Positions 17,621 through 24,979 of a DNA stretch of 39,132 nucleotides are shown piece after piece (position 1 is the first letter of the stretch; each line of letters opens with the position of its first letter). The notes beneath the pieces were generated by a model. It saw only the letters and a program-made list of their open reading frames with translations. It did no database searches and was not told the DNA's origin. Position numbers and translations under genes: made by a program. The DNA is from an uncultured Lachnospiraceae bacterium (lineage in GTDB: Bacteria; Bacillota; Clostridia; Lachnospirales; Lachnospiraceae), in the NCBI GenBank assembly GCA_948473115.1, contig CAOKWI010000042.1, positions 1 to 39,132 of the forward strand, written 5' to 3'.

Positions 17621-17872
17621 TCACGGACAAACTTCGCCTTCAATGTCGCAGCTCCATCTCTTTCCGCATTTTACCAGCAGTGTGCCAAGCTTCCCGAAAA
17701 GGGATTCCCTGCGGAAGAAATCAAGGAAATATACCACCTCAGATGGGGCATTGAAACTTCATTCTGCATACTGAAACATACAATAGCTGCCGTGAACTTC
17801 CATGCAAAAATCGTCCAAATTATAGAACATGTTATAATAGCTTTTTGGAGTATTGCAAATATTACATCGTAA
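17621..17872 (+). pseudogene. IS4-type transposase 3' remnant
   Basis: One frame (codons in phase with 17621) reads GFPAEEIKEIYHLRWGIETSF and then LKHTIAAVNFHAKIVQ before stopping at 17870-17872. The LRWGIETSF block, with its catalytic Glu, followed by a Lys/His-rich segment is the C-terminal signature of IS4-family DDE transposases. The upstream DDE core is missing, so this is a dead fragment. The following ORF overlaps its end, suggesting a junction near 17860-17880. Confidence 0.65.
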
Positions 17873-18602
17873 AAAAGCTACTTCCGTAGAAGCAGTTCAG
17901 CGTTTCCTGACATCGATGGATCATTTTTACAGATATTTGAAAGAGAATGACATCATTTGCGAAAGTTTGGAAGCCGGTTGCAGAAGAAAGGAAATTGTGC
18001 ATGATATCTGTATTAATCTGAATAATGAATTGAAGCAGAAAATATATCTTCCTTTTGATGGAAAGCGGGAACGGAAGATATTAGATGAGCAGATTGCGCT
18101 TTTACACAACCAAAACTTTTATCAACTTGGTCAATCCATCATTTGTCGACTTTTGTTAACATATGGTTTTAAAGAAAAAGTGGTGGTAAATTTTAAACGG
18201 CAGGACTTTGACAGCGAGAACGGAAAGTTACTGATAAATTATAATGGTGAGAATAGTATATCTATTAATCTGTTCCAAGATATTTATCAGGATCTGGCAG
18301 AGTATTGTACATTAAATAAGTATGGCGAGAGAGTATATCTGTTCACAAAAAGTAATGGGACACCATTGACCTCTGACAGCATATTGGGTACGCTGAAAAG
18401 CAGACTGGAAAAAATGGATATAACTAATTTTACGCCAACTACAGTGGCTTTGTCCGGGGTGGCTAATTTGATTGAAAGAGGATTGAGTTTGGGAGAAATA
18501 AAACTTTTGACAGGTTTCGAAACGCAGAAGATAGAAGATGTTTCACAATATTTATTGACAGATGAAAATGTTGACAAAGCAATCAATGAAAAAATGAAGT
18601 GA
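17853..18602 (+). CDS. Tyrosine-recombinase-fold protein lacking catalytic residues, probably 5'-truncated
   Basis: A frame of up to 249 residues, possibly from TTG 17853 or ATG about 17915, in AT-rich DNA unlike its neighbours. Residues about 12-40 resemble the core-binding domain of tyrosine recombinases (AVQRFLTSMDHFYRYLKENDI). The rest follows the catalytic-domain layout, but the key residues are gone: the first Arg position reads TYGFKEKV, the HxxR box reads TTVALSG, and the GH box reads TGFETQKI; the segment SQYLLTDE keeps only the Tyr-like position. It may bind DNA without cutting. The stop is followed 13 bases later by an ATPase start, so the two look like an operon. Family assignment is by layout only. 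Confidence 0.5.
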   Translation: MQILHRKKATSVEAVQRFLTSMDHFYRYLKENDIICESLEAGCRRKEIVHDICINLNNELKQKIYLPFDGKRERKILDEQIALLHNQNFYQLGQSIICRLLLTYGFKEKVVVNFKRQDFDSENGKLLINYNGENSISINLFQDIYQDLAEYCTLNKYGERVYLFTKSNGTPLTSDSILGTLKSRLEKMDITNFTPTTVALSGVANLIERGLSLGEIKLLTGFETQKIEDVSQYLLTDENVDKAINEKMK

Positions 18603-18615
18603 GGGAGTGTATATT

Positions 18616-19029
18616 ATGAATAGAGCATGGACATTGCACGTAGAGAATTTTGCAAAAATAGAATCGGCAGATATCTGTATAACTCCGTTAATGTGCTTTG
18701 TAGGAGATAATAACAGTGGGAAGAGTTATCTGATGAGCCTTCTTTGGGGAATTCTTACTCTGGGGAAGGAACTGTTTCCCAAAACACCTTCAGATTCAAA
18801 GACATACAGAAAATGTGAAAATTGGTTAAAAGAAAATAAAAACAGAAATGCTGAGATAACAGATGACATAGTTGAAATGTATATCCAGTGGTTTAATGAA
18901 CTGTTGGATATTCATAAAAAAGAATTGCTTCATAAGATTTTCAATTATGAAGTCGAAGCAGAAAAAATCTGGATCAGCGGTTATACACGCAAAAAGAAGC
19001 TGGAAATGCAGGGGAACGCTATTCTGTAA
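18616..19029 (+). pseudogene. AAA/SMC-like ATPase, 3'-truncated
   Basis: A 137-residue fragment with the N-terminal start typical of OLD/RecF-like AAA ATPases: VENFAKIESADICITPLMCFVGDNNSGKSYLMSLLWG, where GDNNSGKS is the Walker A motif. Walker B, signature and any nuclease domain are missing. The frame stops at 19029; directly after, another frame opens that does not look like the same family, so this is a recombination junction or frameshift. The start is ATG 18616 with GGGAG 8 bases upstream. Such ATPases often belong to phage-defence or mobile-element modules, but the truncation prevents assigning one. Confidence 0.6.
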
Positions 19030-19061
19030 CCGAGAGTTATATTCGATTTCCGAAACAGGAA

Positions 19062-19280
19062 ATGTATAATCGAGAACAGCTTTTACGTATGAATGATTCA
19101 GTCAACCCGCGGACTCTGGTCCCTTTATTAGGGCAGGCAGCGAGGGATGTCAACAGGGATGAATGGGAAAAAGACAGAATTATTTTGAATGTTGATGGGG
19201 AATTTATAATTTCACATAAGAAGGTTCAAATGCAAAGGAATCCCGTTACAGGAGTGTTAGAAGGACAATTGACATTATAA
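19062..19280 (+). pseudogene. Unrecognised coding fragment
   Basis: A 72-codon frame from ATG 19062; the same frame is open back to about 19012 (RYSVTESYIRFPKQE). The product is hydrophilic and looks like the C-terminal tail of a larger mobile-element protein (RIILNVDGEFIISHKK). It has no good ribosome site and begins where the ATPase frame breaks, so it is most likely a remnant. I do not recognise the family. Confidence 0.35.
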
Positions 19281-19596
19281 AGGAAAATGGTGTTGGTCAG
19301 TATATGGGTTGATATATTATTTTACCCATTTGCAATCCGCATATTTTGGGGCACAGGCAGAACCCAAAGTATGCCAAAGACCCTAACACCAGGAAAACGT
19401 ATATACGTGAGTACATAATTATTGCAATACCAATGTAATGGTGCTTTTTAGAGGGTGATACCATTTATGTGAAGGGAGAACAGTACTTCAAAGTTGTGGC
19501 AATAATATATCTTCACCCCTCTGCAAATGTAGCAATAATGTAACACCAGCCAACGAGTTTTCAGGGAAAATCGGGACAAAAAAGTTTAAAAAAATT
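19281..19596. other. AT-rich gene-free stretch in the remnant region
   Basis: No convincing reading frame on either strand. It contains a weak inverted repeat ATGGGT-14-ACCCAT near 19305-19330 and the first copy of the TGTAGCAA/ACACCAGC repeat (19528-19550). Confidence 0.5.
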
Positions 19597-19619
19597 TGTA
19601 GCAACTACTTGACACCAGC
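19528..19619 (-). repeat. Direct repeat pair resembling a multi-repeat IS end
   Basis: TGTAGCAA-N7-ACACCAGC occurs at 19528-19550 and again at 19597-19619, 69 bp apart. The second copy abuts the point where S8 peptidase sequence resumes (19620). Read outward on the minus strand, the end starts near TGTCAAG. Subterminal repeats plus a TG start are features of IS21-family ends. No istA or istB is left. The right end of the serine recombinase element (about 16492-16497) also shows TTGACA next to peptidase sequence. Confidence 0.35.
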
Positions 19620-19775
19620 GGGGATCGTCCGGGGGAATGATCCGTTCCTCTACGGGGAGAACGTGAAGGCATATTTAAGGAAGGGCGCAAGACCGTTGCG
19701 GGGGGGGAGGCGGAAGTACATAATAACCGGGGTGGCTGGAGGGCGCTGTATGTCAGAGACAGTCTGCCGGAGTGA
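19620..19775 (+). pseudogene. Second S8 peptidase 3'-end remnant
   Basis: About 155 bases nearly identical at first to the peptidase remnant at 17417-17510 (GGGATCGTCC GGGGGAATGA onward; GIVRGNDPFLYGE) and then diverging. A run of eight or more G around 19697-19705 shifts the frame: in the shifted frame the end reads GGWRALYVRDSLPE followed by a stop. It lacks all catalytic residues. The divergence from the first copy suggests the tail of a tandem paralogue rather than a fresh duplication. Confidence 0.65.
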
Positions 19776-20256
19776 TAAATTAGAATATTTGGTTTTCCAA
19801 TAAAAAATTACGAAGAACGAGATATTATGAGATTTGTCTTGTGATAGCTTATGAATATGATATAATTGTTGAGGAAACATATAGTGAGAAATCATACAAA
19901 GGATGCAAATGCACCAGAGACGGCTGCCGGATGTAGTGCGTTCTACAATGGGGAGGGCGTATTGTGTGCGGTAACACGCTTTACAAAAATGTGAATGCCG
20001 AAGAGATCGCACAGTTCACAGCGGTACAGCGGATTCCTTTCCCGAAGGATATGCCACGGGAACTGTAGGATTTCATTTCTGCCGTAACTTATTTTGACAT
20101 TGCGAACCGCAAAAAAAGGAAAATCCCAACAGGCGTCGGACATATACCGAAGTTCCCAATTGATGTAAGGTCAAAGGTTATCCCGGGAGAAGGCGCAGAT
20201 GTTGCGGCGGAGCAGGCAATTTGTTGTGGCGGCCGGTTATGAAAAGGAGGATCCAT
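19776..20256. other. Gene-poor stretch before the sensor kinase, with a decayed frame
   Basis: A promoter-like pair is present at 19839-19866. One forward frame (about 19940-20240) reads coding-like residues (GGRIVCGNTLYKNVNAEEI, then an in-frame TAG about 20068, then DFISAVTYFDIANRKKRKI) and stops just before the kinase. This looks like a decayed gene that I cannot name; the response regulator one would expect beside this kinase is not seen. Confidence 0.35.
19839..19866 (+). promoter_or_regulatory. Candidate sigma-A promoter
   Basis: TTGTGA, 16-bp spacer, TATAAT. It lies upstream of the decayed frame and about 390 bases before the sensor kinase start. It is the only good promoter match seen for the kinase. 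Confidence 0.4.
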
Positions 20257-21549
20257 ATGGTCTTGGGAGTGACAGCCGGTGTCAGTATTATACGGAACCT
20301 GTTGGAGATCATACAGAGCTGTGTGCTGTTTTTGATCATGGATAAACCGCGGTATTCCTGGAAGAAAACCATCGCTGCCTATGCGGCGTTTATCGCGCTG
20401 TGCACCGCGGTTTTCACAATTTGGGTGCTGGTGGATCCACAGAGCTATGGAAGATTGATCACGGTATCCTTTCTGGTGATTCTGATCCTTTTTTTCAGGT
20501 TTATGAGCAGCTGCAGCATTTCCCGCATTCTCTATAATGTGTCCCTGCTGGCGTTTGTCCTGTTGTGGGGAATCGGCATAGGAGTGCGTTGTGCGACGAT
20601 TTTCTTTGACGGGAATGTATGGGCGGATATTCTGTTTCGGCTCTTCTATTTCGCCGTGGCGGTATGGCTGTATTACCGCTATTTCAGGCAGACCTACCTG
20701 GAGATCGCGGAGTATCTGCAATCCCGCTGGAAGTGGATGGCTGCCGTGGCGCTGGCGGGAGACGCCCTGTTTATCTATTATTCCGTTTATCCGGAGCACG
20801 TCATGATAAGGGGCATACATGACAGGATCATTTCCTGCGGGATCGGCATCATATTGTTTGCAACGCATGTGATTATGCTGCGGGCAATTTATGCAATGCG
20901 CAGTGAGATGCTGGCCAGAGAGGAGACGGCCAGCTCGATGCTTCACAATGCTTATCTGGAGCGCTCACTTGCCATGATCCAGGAAAAAGTCGAACAGGCG
21001 GACAGAGCCAGGCATGACGCCAGGCACCATGATCTGGTGATCATGGAGTATGCCAGAAGAGGAGAGACGGAAGAACTCCTGCGCTACATGGAAGAAAAGG
21101 CGGAGGCGGAAGAGAGGGAGACGCCGACACGCTTTTGTGAGAACAGGGCGGTCAACAGTATTCTGACCGCTTACGCCCAGCAGGCAAAGCAGGCAGGAAT
21201 CCGGATGACAGTGGAAGCGGCGGTACGGCGCGATATAGGAATCAGGGATATTGACTTTACGGCTATTTTGGGCAACGCGCTGGAGAATGCGGTGAACGGC
21301 TGCATGGAGGCGGAAGAGGAGACACCGTTTATCCATGTGGTAATACACACGAAAAACAACAAGCTGGTGATAGTGGTCAAGAACACCTGCCATGGGAGGG
21401 TTGTCTTTGAGAACGGGATTCCTCAGTCGAAAAAGAGCGGTATCGGGGTCAGGAGCATGATCCGCAGCGCAGCAAACTATGACGGACAGCTGGATCTGCA
21501 TTGTGCGGATCATATTTTTACGGCACGGATCATACTGAAGGCATCCTGA
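20257..21549 (+). CDS. GHKL-type sensor histidine kinase (AgrC/LytS-like)
   Basis: A 430-residue membrane sensor kinase. Residues 1-220 hold about six hydrophobic segments. A linker helix follows, then the dimerisation region ARHDARHHDLVI with candidate phospho-acceptors H253 and H257. The GHKL ATPase domain has the N box (LGNALENAVNGC) and a G box (SGIGVRSM). This architecture is typical of peptide or antibiotic sensing kinases that work with LytTR response regulators. AAGGAGG lies 6 bases before ATG 20257; an upstream in-frame ATG at 20239 is less well placed. No response regulator is adjacent on either side, so the kinase is an orphan here or has lost its partner in the rearranged region upstream. 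Confidence 0.85.
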   Translation: MVLGVTAGVSIIRNLLEIIQSCVLFLIMDKPRYSWKKTIAAYAAFIALCTAVFTIWVLVDPQSYGRLITVSFLVILILFFRFMSSCSISRILYNVSLLAFVLLWGIGIGVRCATIFFDGNVWADILFRLFYFAVAVWLYYRYFRQTYLEIAEYLQSRWKWMAAVALAGDALFIYYSVYPEHVMIRGIHDRIISCGIGIILFATHVIMLRAIYAMRSEMLAREETASSMLHNAYLERSLAMIQEKVEQADRARHDARHHDLVIMEYARRGETEELLRYMEEKAEAEERETPTRFCENRAVNSILTAYAQQAKQAGIRMTVEAAVRRDIGIRDIDFTAILGNALENAVNGCMEAEEETPFIHVVIHTKNNKLVIVVKNTCHGRVVFENGIPQSKKSGIGVRSMIRSAANYDGQLDLHCADHIFTARIILKAS

Positions 21550-21573
21550 CATCCCGAAAGGGGCAAATGCCTG

Positions 21574-22512
21574 TTACAGGTTCTCTGACTGCCGGCAGAA
21601 CTCATAAAAGTCGCTGAGCTCATTCATGCTGCTGTTTGTGAGAAGGAAGAATTTTTCGTGATGCTTCATGAGCTCCGGCTTCCGATCAATGACAGCATCC
21701 GGGTTTTGCATCAGCAGGGCCAGTTCATCGAGCTCCGCCAATTCCTCCCGGCTCAGCAGACGGAATCTGTTGCGGAGATATTCCGGCTGATGGGAGTAAA
21801 ATATTTCGTTGTTCATCAGTGAGTGGAAATCCATGAACAGATACCCGCAGACCCCCTCCAGAATGTCCTGTCCGGCAGTGAACAGCTCCAATTTTTTCGT
21901 CAATGTGTTGTCCCTCAGACCCAGCCAGGCTTCCGAGGCGGTAAGGAATTTGCGGCGGGGCAGGTCAAACTGGCTGTAGCCAAAGCGCCGTTCATATTCG
22001 TAATATCCGTCCACATCAACCAGTACCCATCTGCTTTCCGCAAAACTCCAGTATTCGTTTACCCAATGCTCTGTGTAACTGGTTCCGTCGTTTCCGAAAT
22101 CCACGAAGCCTGCCCTGGAGCGGCAGGGAATTCCCCGGGCTTTCAGGAGCGCGCTGAACAATACGGAGGCGTGGCGGCAGGACACGGTAATCCTCTTCGT
22201 CACATCTTTACCGGAGACAAAGCCGTTTTTATCCAAGCGGAAGATTTCTGCCACCATGGCCGCTGCGGTGACAAACAGCTCGTCCTCGTCCTTAAAACGT
22301 TCTTTGGGGTAGGAAGCCAATTTTCCGAAGTAGGTATCCTCAAGGTAAGCTGAGGGTGGTGTGTACAGCAGCGTGGGGTGGGTGAGCTGATCGCAGACCA
22401 GCATGCCAAGGGAGGGGACGTCATCCGGCAGTGAGGCCGCATATTCCCCGTATGCCCCCAGGCAGGTATAAACACTGGTTTCCAGATAAGGCTGATAAAT
22501 GTTCTCGTTCAT
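21574..22512 (-). CDS. Transglutaminase-like superfamily protein
   Basis: A 312-residue cytoplasmic-looking protein with a transglutaminase-like core. Predicted catalytic triad: C112 (VSCRHASVLF), H149 (YTEHWVNEYW) and D166 (WVLVDVDGYYEY). Proteins with this fold act as proteases, peptide N-glycanases or amidases; the substrate is unknown. The ATG at 22512 is chosen because GAGGAA lies 8 bases upstream; the longer frame from 22569 overlaps the AraC gene. It follows the AraC regulator by 23 bases and is surely co-transcribed with it. It converges with the sensor kinase with only 24 bases between stops and no clear terminator. Confidence 0.78.
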   Translation of the reverse strand: MNENIYQPYLETSVYTCLGAYGEYAASLPDDVPSLGMLVCDQLTHPTLLYTPPSAYLEDTYFGKLASYPKERFKDEDELFVTAAAMVAEIFRLDKNGFVSGKDVTKRITVSCRHASVLFSALLKARGIPCRSRAGFVDFGNDGTSYTEHWVNEYWSFAESRWVLVDVDGYYEYERRFGYSQFDLPRRKFLTASEAWLGLRDNTLTKKLELFTAGQDILEGVCGYLFMDFHSLMNNEIFYSHQPEYLRNRFRLLSREELAELDELALLMQNPDAVIDRKPELMKHHEKFFLLTNSSMNELSDFYEFCRQSENL

Positions 22513-22535
22513 TCGCTGTTTCCTCGCTTTCCTGT

Positions 22536-23408
22536 TTAAGCAGTTTTGATTGGTAACCAGATCTCCCATGTGTAGCCCTCCTCATTGGCGTCTCCTCCCG
22601 GAAACACTTCCAGGCTCGGCATCCGTTCATCCCGCTGGTATTGGCTTGCCGGAAACCATTCTGTCATGATTCTGGTGTAAGCGGCAGGCACATAATCTAT
22701 CCCCGTGGGGGATGTGACGGGGAAGACAGCCCATGTGGCCGCCGGTATGGTTTCCAGGGTGGTTCCCTCCGGCTTTCTCCCCCTATATTCCGCTCCGATC
22801 ATGGTCTTTGTCTTTCCGTTTACCGGTTCAAACCAATAGGCGCCAACCTGCCAGAAGGGCGCTGTATAATAGCTGTCCGCGCCGCCTCCGTTCCAGAAGG
22901 ATGCGTTGTACCTTTCCATAAAAGTACGCCACAGGGGGGTCAGACTGTCACCTGCCTGGCATTCTTCGTCACAGCCTGCCAGTCCCGCGATCTGAAATGC
23001 CTCCTTTTTTTCGATTCTGAAATGTAAGCTTTCGGCGCCTTTCACTGTGAGGGAAAAGGACATGGGAGGGTAAGTCTTTAAGGAGATTCCTGTTCCACGG
23101 GCAGAAAGGGGCGTCGTTCCATGCAGCTCTTTAAAGGCTCTGGTAAAGGCAGCCGGGGATTCATAGCCATATTTTAAGGCAATATCCACAATCTTCTCTC
23201 CGCCACCCTGTATGTCGAACACGGCCTGCGACAGACGCCGTCGGCGGATATATTCCGACACGGACATCCCTGTCAAAAAGGAGAAAACTCTCGAAAATTC
23301 GTAGATGGAACATCCCACCATGCGCGCCAGAGCTTCCCTGTCCAGGGGCTCCGTCAGATTTTCCTCAATATGTCTCATAACATGGTTTAATCCATTCAGC
23401 CAATCCAT
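22536..23408 (-). CDS. AraC-family regulator with GyrI-like effector domain
   Basis: A 290-residue transcription factor. The N-terminal AraC double helix-turn-helix (about 8-105) includes ALARMVGCSIYEFSRVFSFLTGMSVSEYIRRRRLS and the second motif DIALKYGYESPAAFTRAFKELHGTTP. The rest is a GyrI/Rob-type small-molecule domain (about 125-290) with ETIPAATWAVFPVTSP. The start ATG 23408 has AAAGGAG 6 bases upstream; the frame continues further 5' but without a site. It heads a two-gene operon with the transglutaminase-like gene and faces away from potA across a MITE-like unit. It may regulate its own operon or, less certainly, the divergent pot operon. Confidence 0.87.
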   Translation of the reverse strand: MDWLNGLNHVMRHIEENLTEPLDREALARMVGCSIYEFSRVFSFLTGMSVSEYIRRRRLSQAVFDIQGGGEKIVDIALKYGYESPAAFTRAFKELHGTTPLSARGTGISLKTYPPMSFSLTVKGAESLHFRIEKKEAFQIAGLAGCDEECQAGDSLTPLWRTFMERYNASFWNGGGADSYYTAPFWQVGAYWFEPVNGKTKTMIGAEYRGRKPEGTTLETIPAATWAVFPVTSPTGIDYVPAAYTRIMTEWFPASQYQRDERMPSLEVFPGGDANEEGYTWEIWLPIKTA

Positions 23409-23532
23409 AACTGCTCCTTTCCCGACAGCCCTGATGAAGGGCACCAGAGCATGCTTGAAACACGCTCTTATATAATATAATGCATCATAAAGAGAAATTC
23501 TTTGCATTTCTTGCTGAGTTTAGGCAAGGAAA

Positions 23533-23672
23533 GTAACAGTTTGGCCGAAGGCCGAACTGTTACGATGATGCACACAAAATGAGTTTTCAACTCATTTTGG
23601 CGCCTGCAAGTCTCGCAAAATTGCATAGGAACGCAATTTTGACTTCGCGGTGCCGCATGGCTGAACTGTTAC
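23533..23672. mobile_element. MITE-like non-coding repeat unit, copy 1 (140 bp)
   Basis: Ends: GTAACAGTTTGGCC at the left and GGCTGAACTGTTAC at the right, inverted repeats of 14 bp with two differences. The left end is also mirrored internally (GGCCGAACTGTTAC at 23550-23563, 3-base GAA loop). Further perfect hairpins: CAAAATGAGTT/AACTCATTTTG (23575-23599) and AAAATTGC/GCAATTTT (23617-23640). It is flanked by CAAGGAAA and CAAGGGAA, 8-bp direct repeats with one mismatch. No coding capacity. The GTAA start plus 8-bp duplication is what IS66-family insertions show. It fills most of the gap 23409-23701. Confidence 0.6.
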
Positions 23673-23701
23673 CAAGGGAAAGGTCAAAATAGGGGAAATG
23701 A

Positions 23702-23730
23702 TTGACAAAATCCCGGATATCCCTTATAGT
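23702..23730 (+). promoter_or_regulatory. Sigma-A promoter of the potABCD operon
   Basis: TTGACA (23702-23707), exactly 17-bp spacer, TATAGT (23725-23730). Transcription should begin near 23737, about 95 bases before the potA start. It begins 29 bases after the end of the MITE-like unit. Confidence 0.75.
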
Positions 23731-23743
23731 TATTTCACTGTGT

Positions 23744-23780
23744 TAAGGAACTGTGAAAAAATAATCTTCACAGTTCCTTA
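23744..23780 (+). promoter_or_regulatory. Perfect 14-bp hairpin or dyad in the pot leader
   Basis: TAAGGAACTGTGAA and TTCACAGTTCCTTA are exact complements around a 9-base loop AAAATAATC. It begins within about 10 bases of the predicted transcription start. No U run follows, so it is not a plain terminator. It could be an operator dyad for a repressor or a 5' mRNA structure affecting stability or translation. Confidence 0.6.
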
Positions 23781-23830
23781 CATCGGCAAAGGCCGTGCCT
23801 GAACGTCACCGCACAAAGGAGATGCACTCA

Positions 23831-24979
23831 TTGAAAAATACGATTATTTCCTTAAAAGATATCACCGTTTCCTATGACGGGGAACAGGTTCTGGGAGGCT
23901 TTAACCTGGAGATACACGACGGGGAGTTTGTCACCCTGTTAGGTCCCTCCGGCTGCGGCAAGACCACTGCCCTGCGCACCATTGCCGGCTTTATCAAACC
24001 GGACGCGGGGGATGTCTTTTTTTATGACAGGAACATTACCGGTCTGCCGCCCCATAAGCGGGAGGTCAACACGATCTTTCAAAAGTATGCCCTGTTCCCG
24101 CATCTGAATGTCTATCACAATATTGCCTTCGGCATGCGGCTGAAGGGCTGCAGCGAGAGCCGGATCAGGGAGACCGTGCACAGGATGCTGGCCATGGTGG
24201 ACATGTCCGGCTATGCCCACCGCGGCGTCAGCCAGCTTTCCGGCGGGCAGCAGCAGAGGGTGGCCATCGCCCGGGCGCTGGCCAATGAACCGAAGGTCCT
24301 GCTGCTGGACGAGCCTCTGGGCGCGCTGGATCTGAAGCTGCGCAAGGATATGCAGGCGGAGCTGAAAAAGATCCAGCAGCAGACAGGAATCACCTTTGTC
24401 TTTGTCACCCATGACCAGGAGGAGGCTCTGTCCATGTCCGATACCGTGGTGGTGATGGACAGGGGCATGATTCAGCAGATCGGCACACCCACGGATATTT
24501 ACAATGAGCCGGAGAACGCCTTTGTGGCGGATTTCATCGGGGAATCCAACATATTGGACGGCGTGATGCTGGAGGACTATTCCGTGAAGTTTGCCGGACA
24601 TGTTTTCCATTGTCTGGACGGCGGCTTTGGCAGCAACACTCCCGTGGACGTGGTGATTCGCCCTGAGGATATCAAGGTGGTGGAGCCGGAGTCCAGCCTG
24701 ATCACCGGGGAGGTTACTGCTGTGACCTTCAAGGGAGTACATTATGAGATCATTGTGGATGTGGATGGATTCAAATGGATGATACAGTCTACGGAATGCC
24801 GCGAGGCGGGCGACCGCATCGGACTTGCCCTCACTCCCAACGATATCCACGTCATGGCAAAGTCAAAGTATTCCGGTATGTTTGGCGATTACAGCACTTT
24901 CAGCGATGAGATGGGAGAGGATAAGACTGCTTCCAGCGAGGCGCTGGCGGAAGAGGAGGACAGTGCAGATGAAATCTGA
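23831..24979 (+). CDS. potA: Spermidine/putrescine ABC transporter ATP-binding protein
   Basis: A 382-residue ATPase subunit. Walker A GPSGCGKTT is at residues 38-46, signature LSGGQQQRVAIARAL, Walker B VLLLDEPLGALD and H-loop VTHDQEEA. A C-terminal TOBE-type domain starts about residue 285 (DVVIRPEDIKVV). It powers import by PotB/PotC with PotD as the binding protein. The start is probably TTG 23831 (AAGGAG 9 bases upstream); the ATG at 23822 touches that site and is too close. The C-terminus overlaps potB by 11 bases. The pot assignment rests on the gene order ATPase, two permeases, PotD-like protein. Confidence 0.92.
   Translation: MKNTIISLKDITVSYDGEQVLGGFNLEIHDGEFVTLLGPSGCGKTTALRTIAGFIKPDAGDVFFYDRNITGLPPHKREVNTIFQKYALFPHLNVYHNIAFGMRLKGCSESRIRETVHRMLAMVDMSGYAHRGVSQLSGGQQQRVAIARALANEPKVLLLDEPLGALDLKLRKDMQAELKKIQQQTGITFVFVTHDQEEALSMSDTVVVMDRGMIQQIGTPTDIYNEPENAFVADFIGESNILDGVMLEDYSVKFAGHVFHCLDGGFGSNTPVDVVIRPEDIKVVEPESSLITGEVTAVTFKGVHYEIIVDVDGFKWMIQSTECREAGDRIGLALTPNDIHVMAKSKYSGMFGDYSTFSDEMGEDKTASSEALAEEEDSADEI

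Noticed and set aside
21823..22353. Plus-strand open frame across the transglutaminase-like gene
   Set aside because: It has no ribosome site and lies antisense to a gene with a complete Cys-His-Asp triad.
23744..23780. Attenuator or known riboswitch in the pot leader
   Set aside because: No U run follows the stem and no alternative antiterminator arm or known aptamer consensus is visible.
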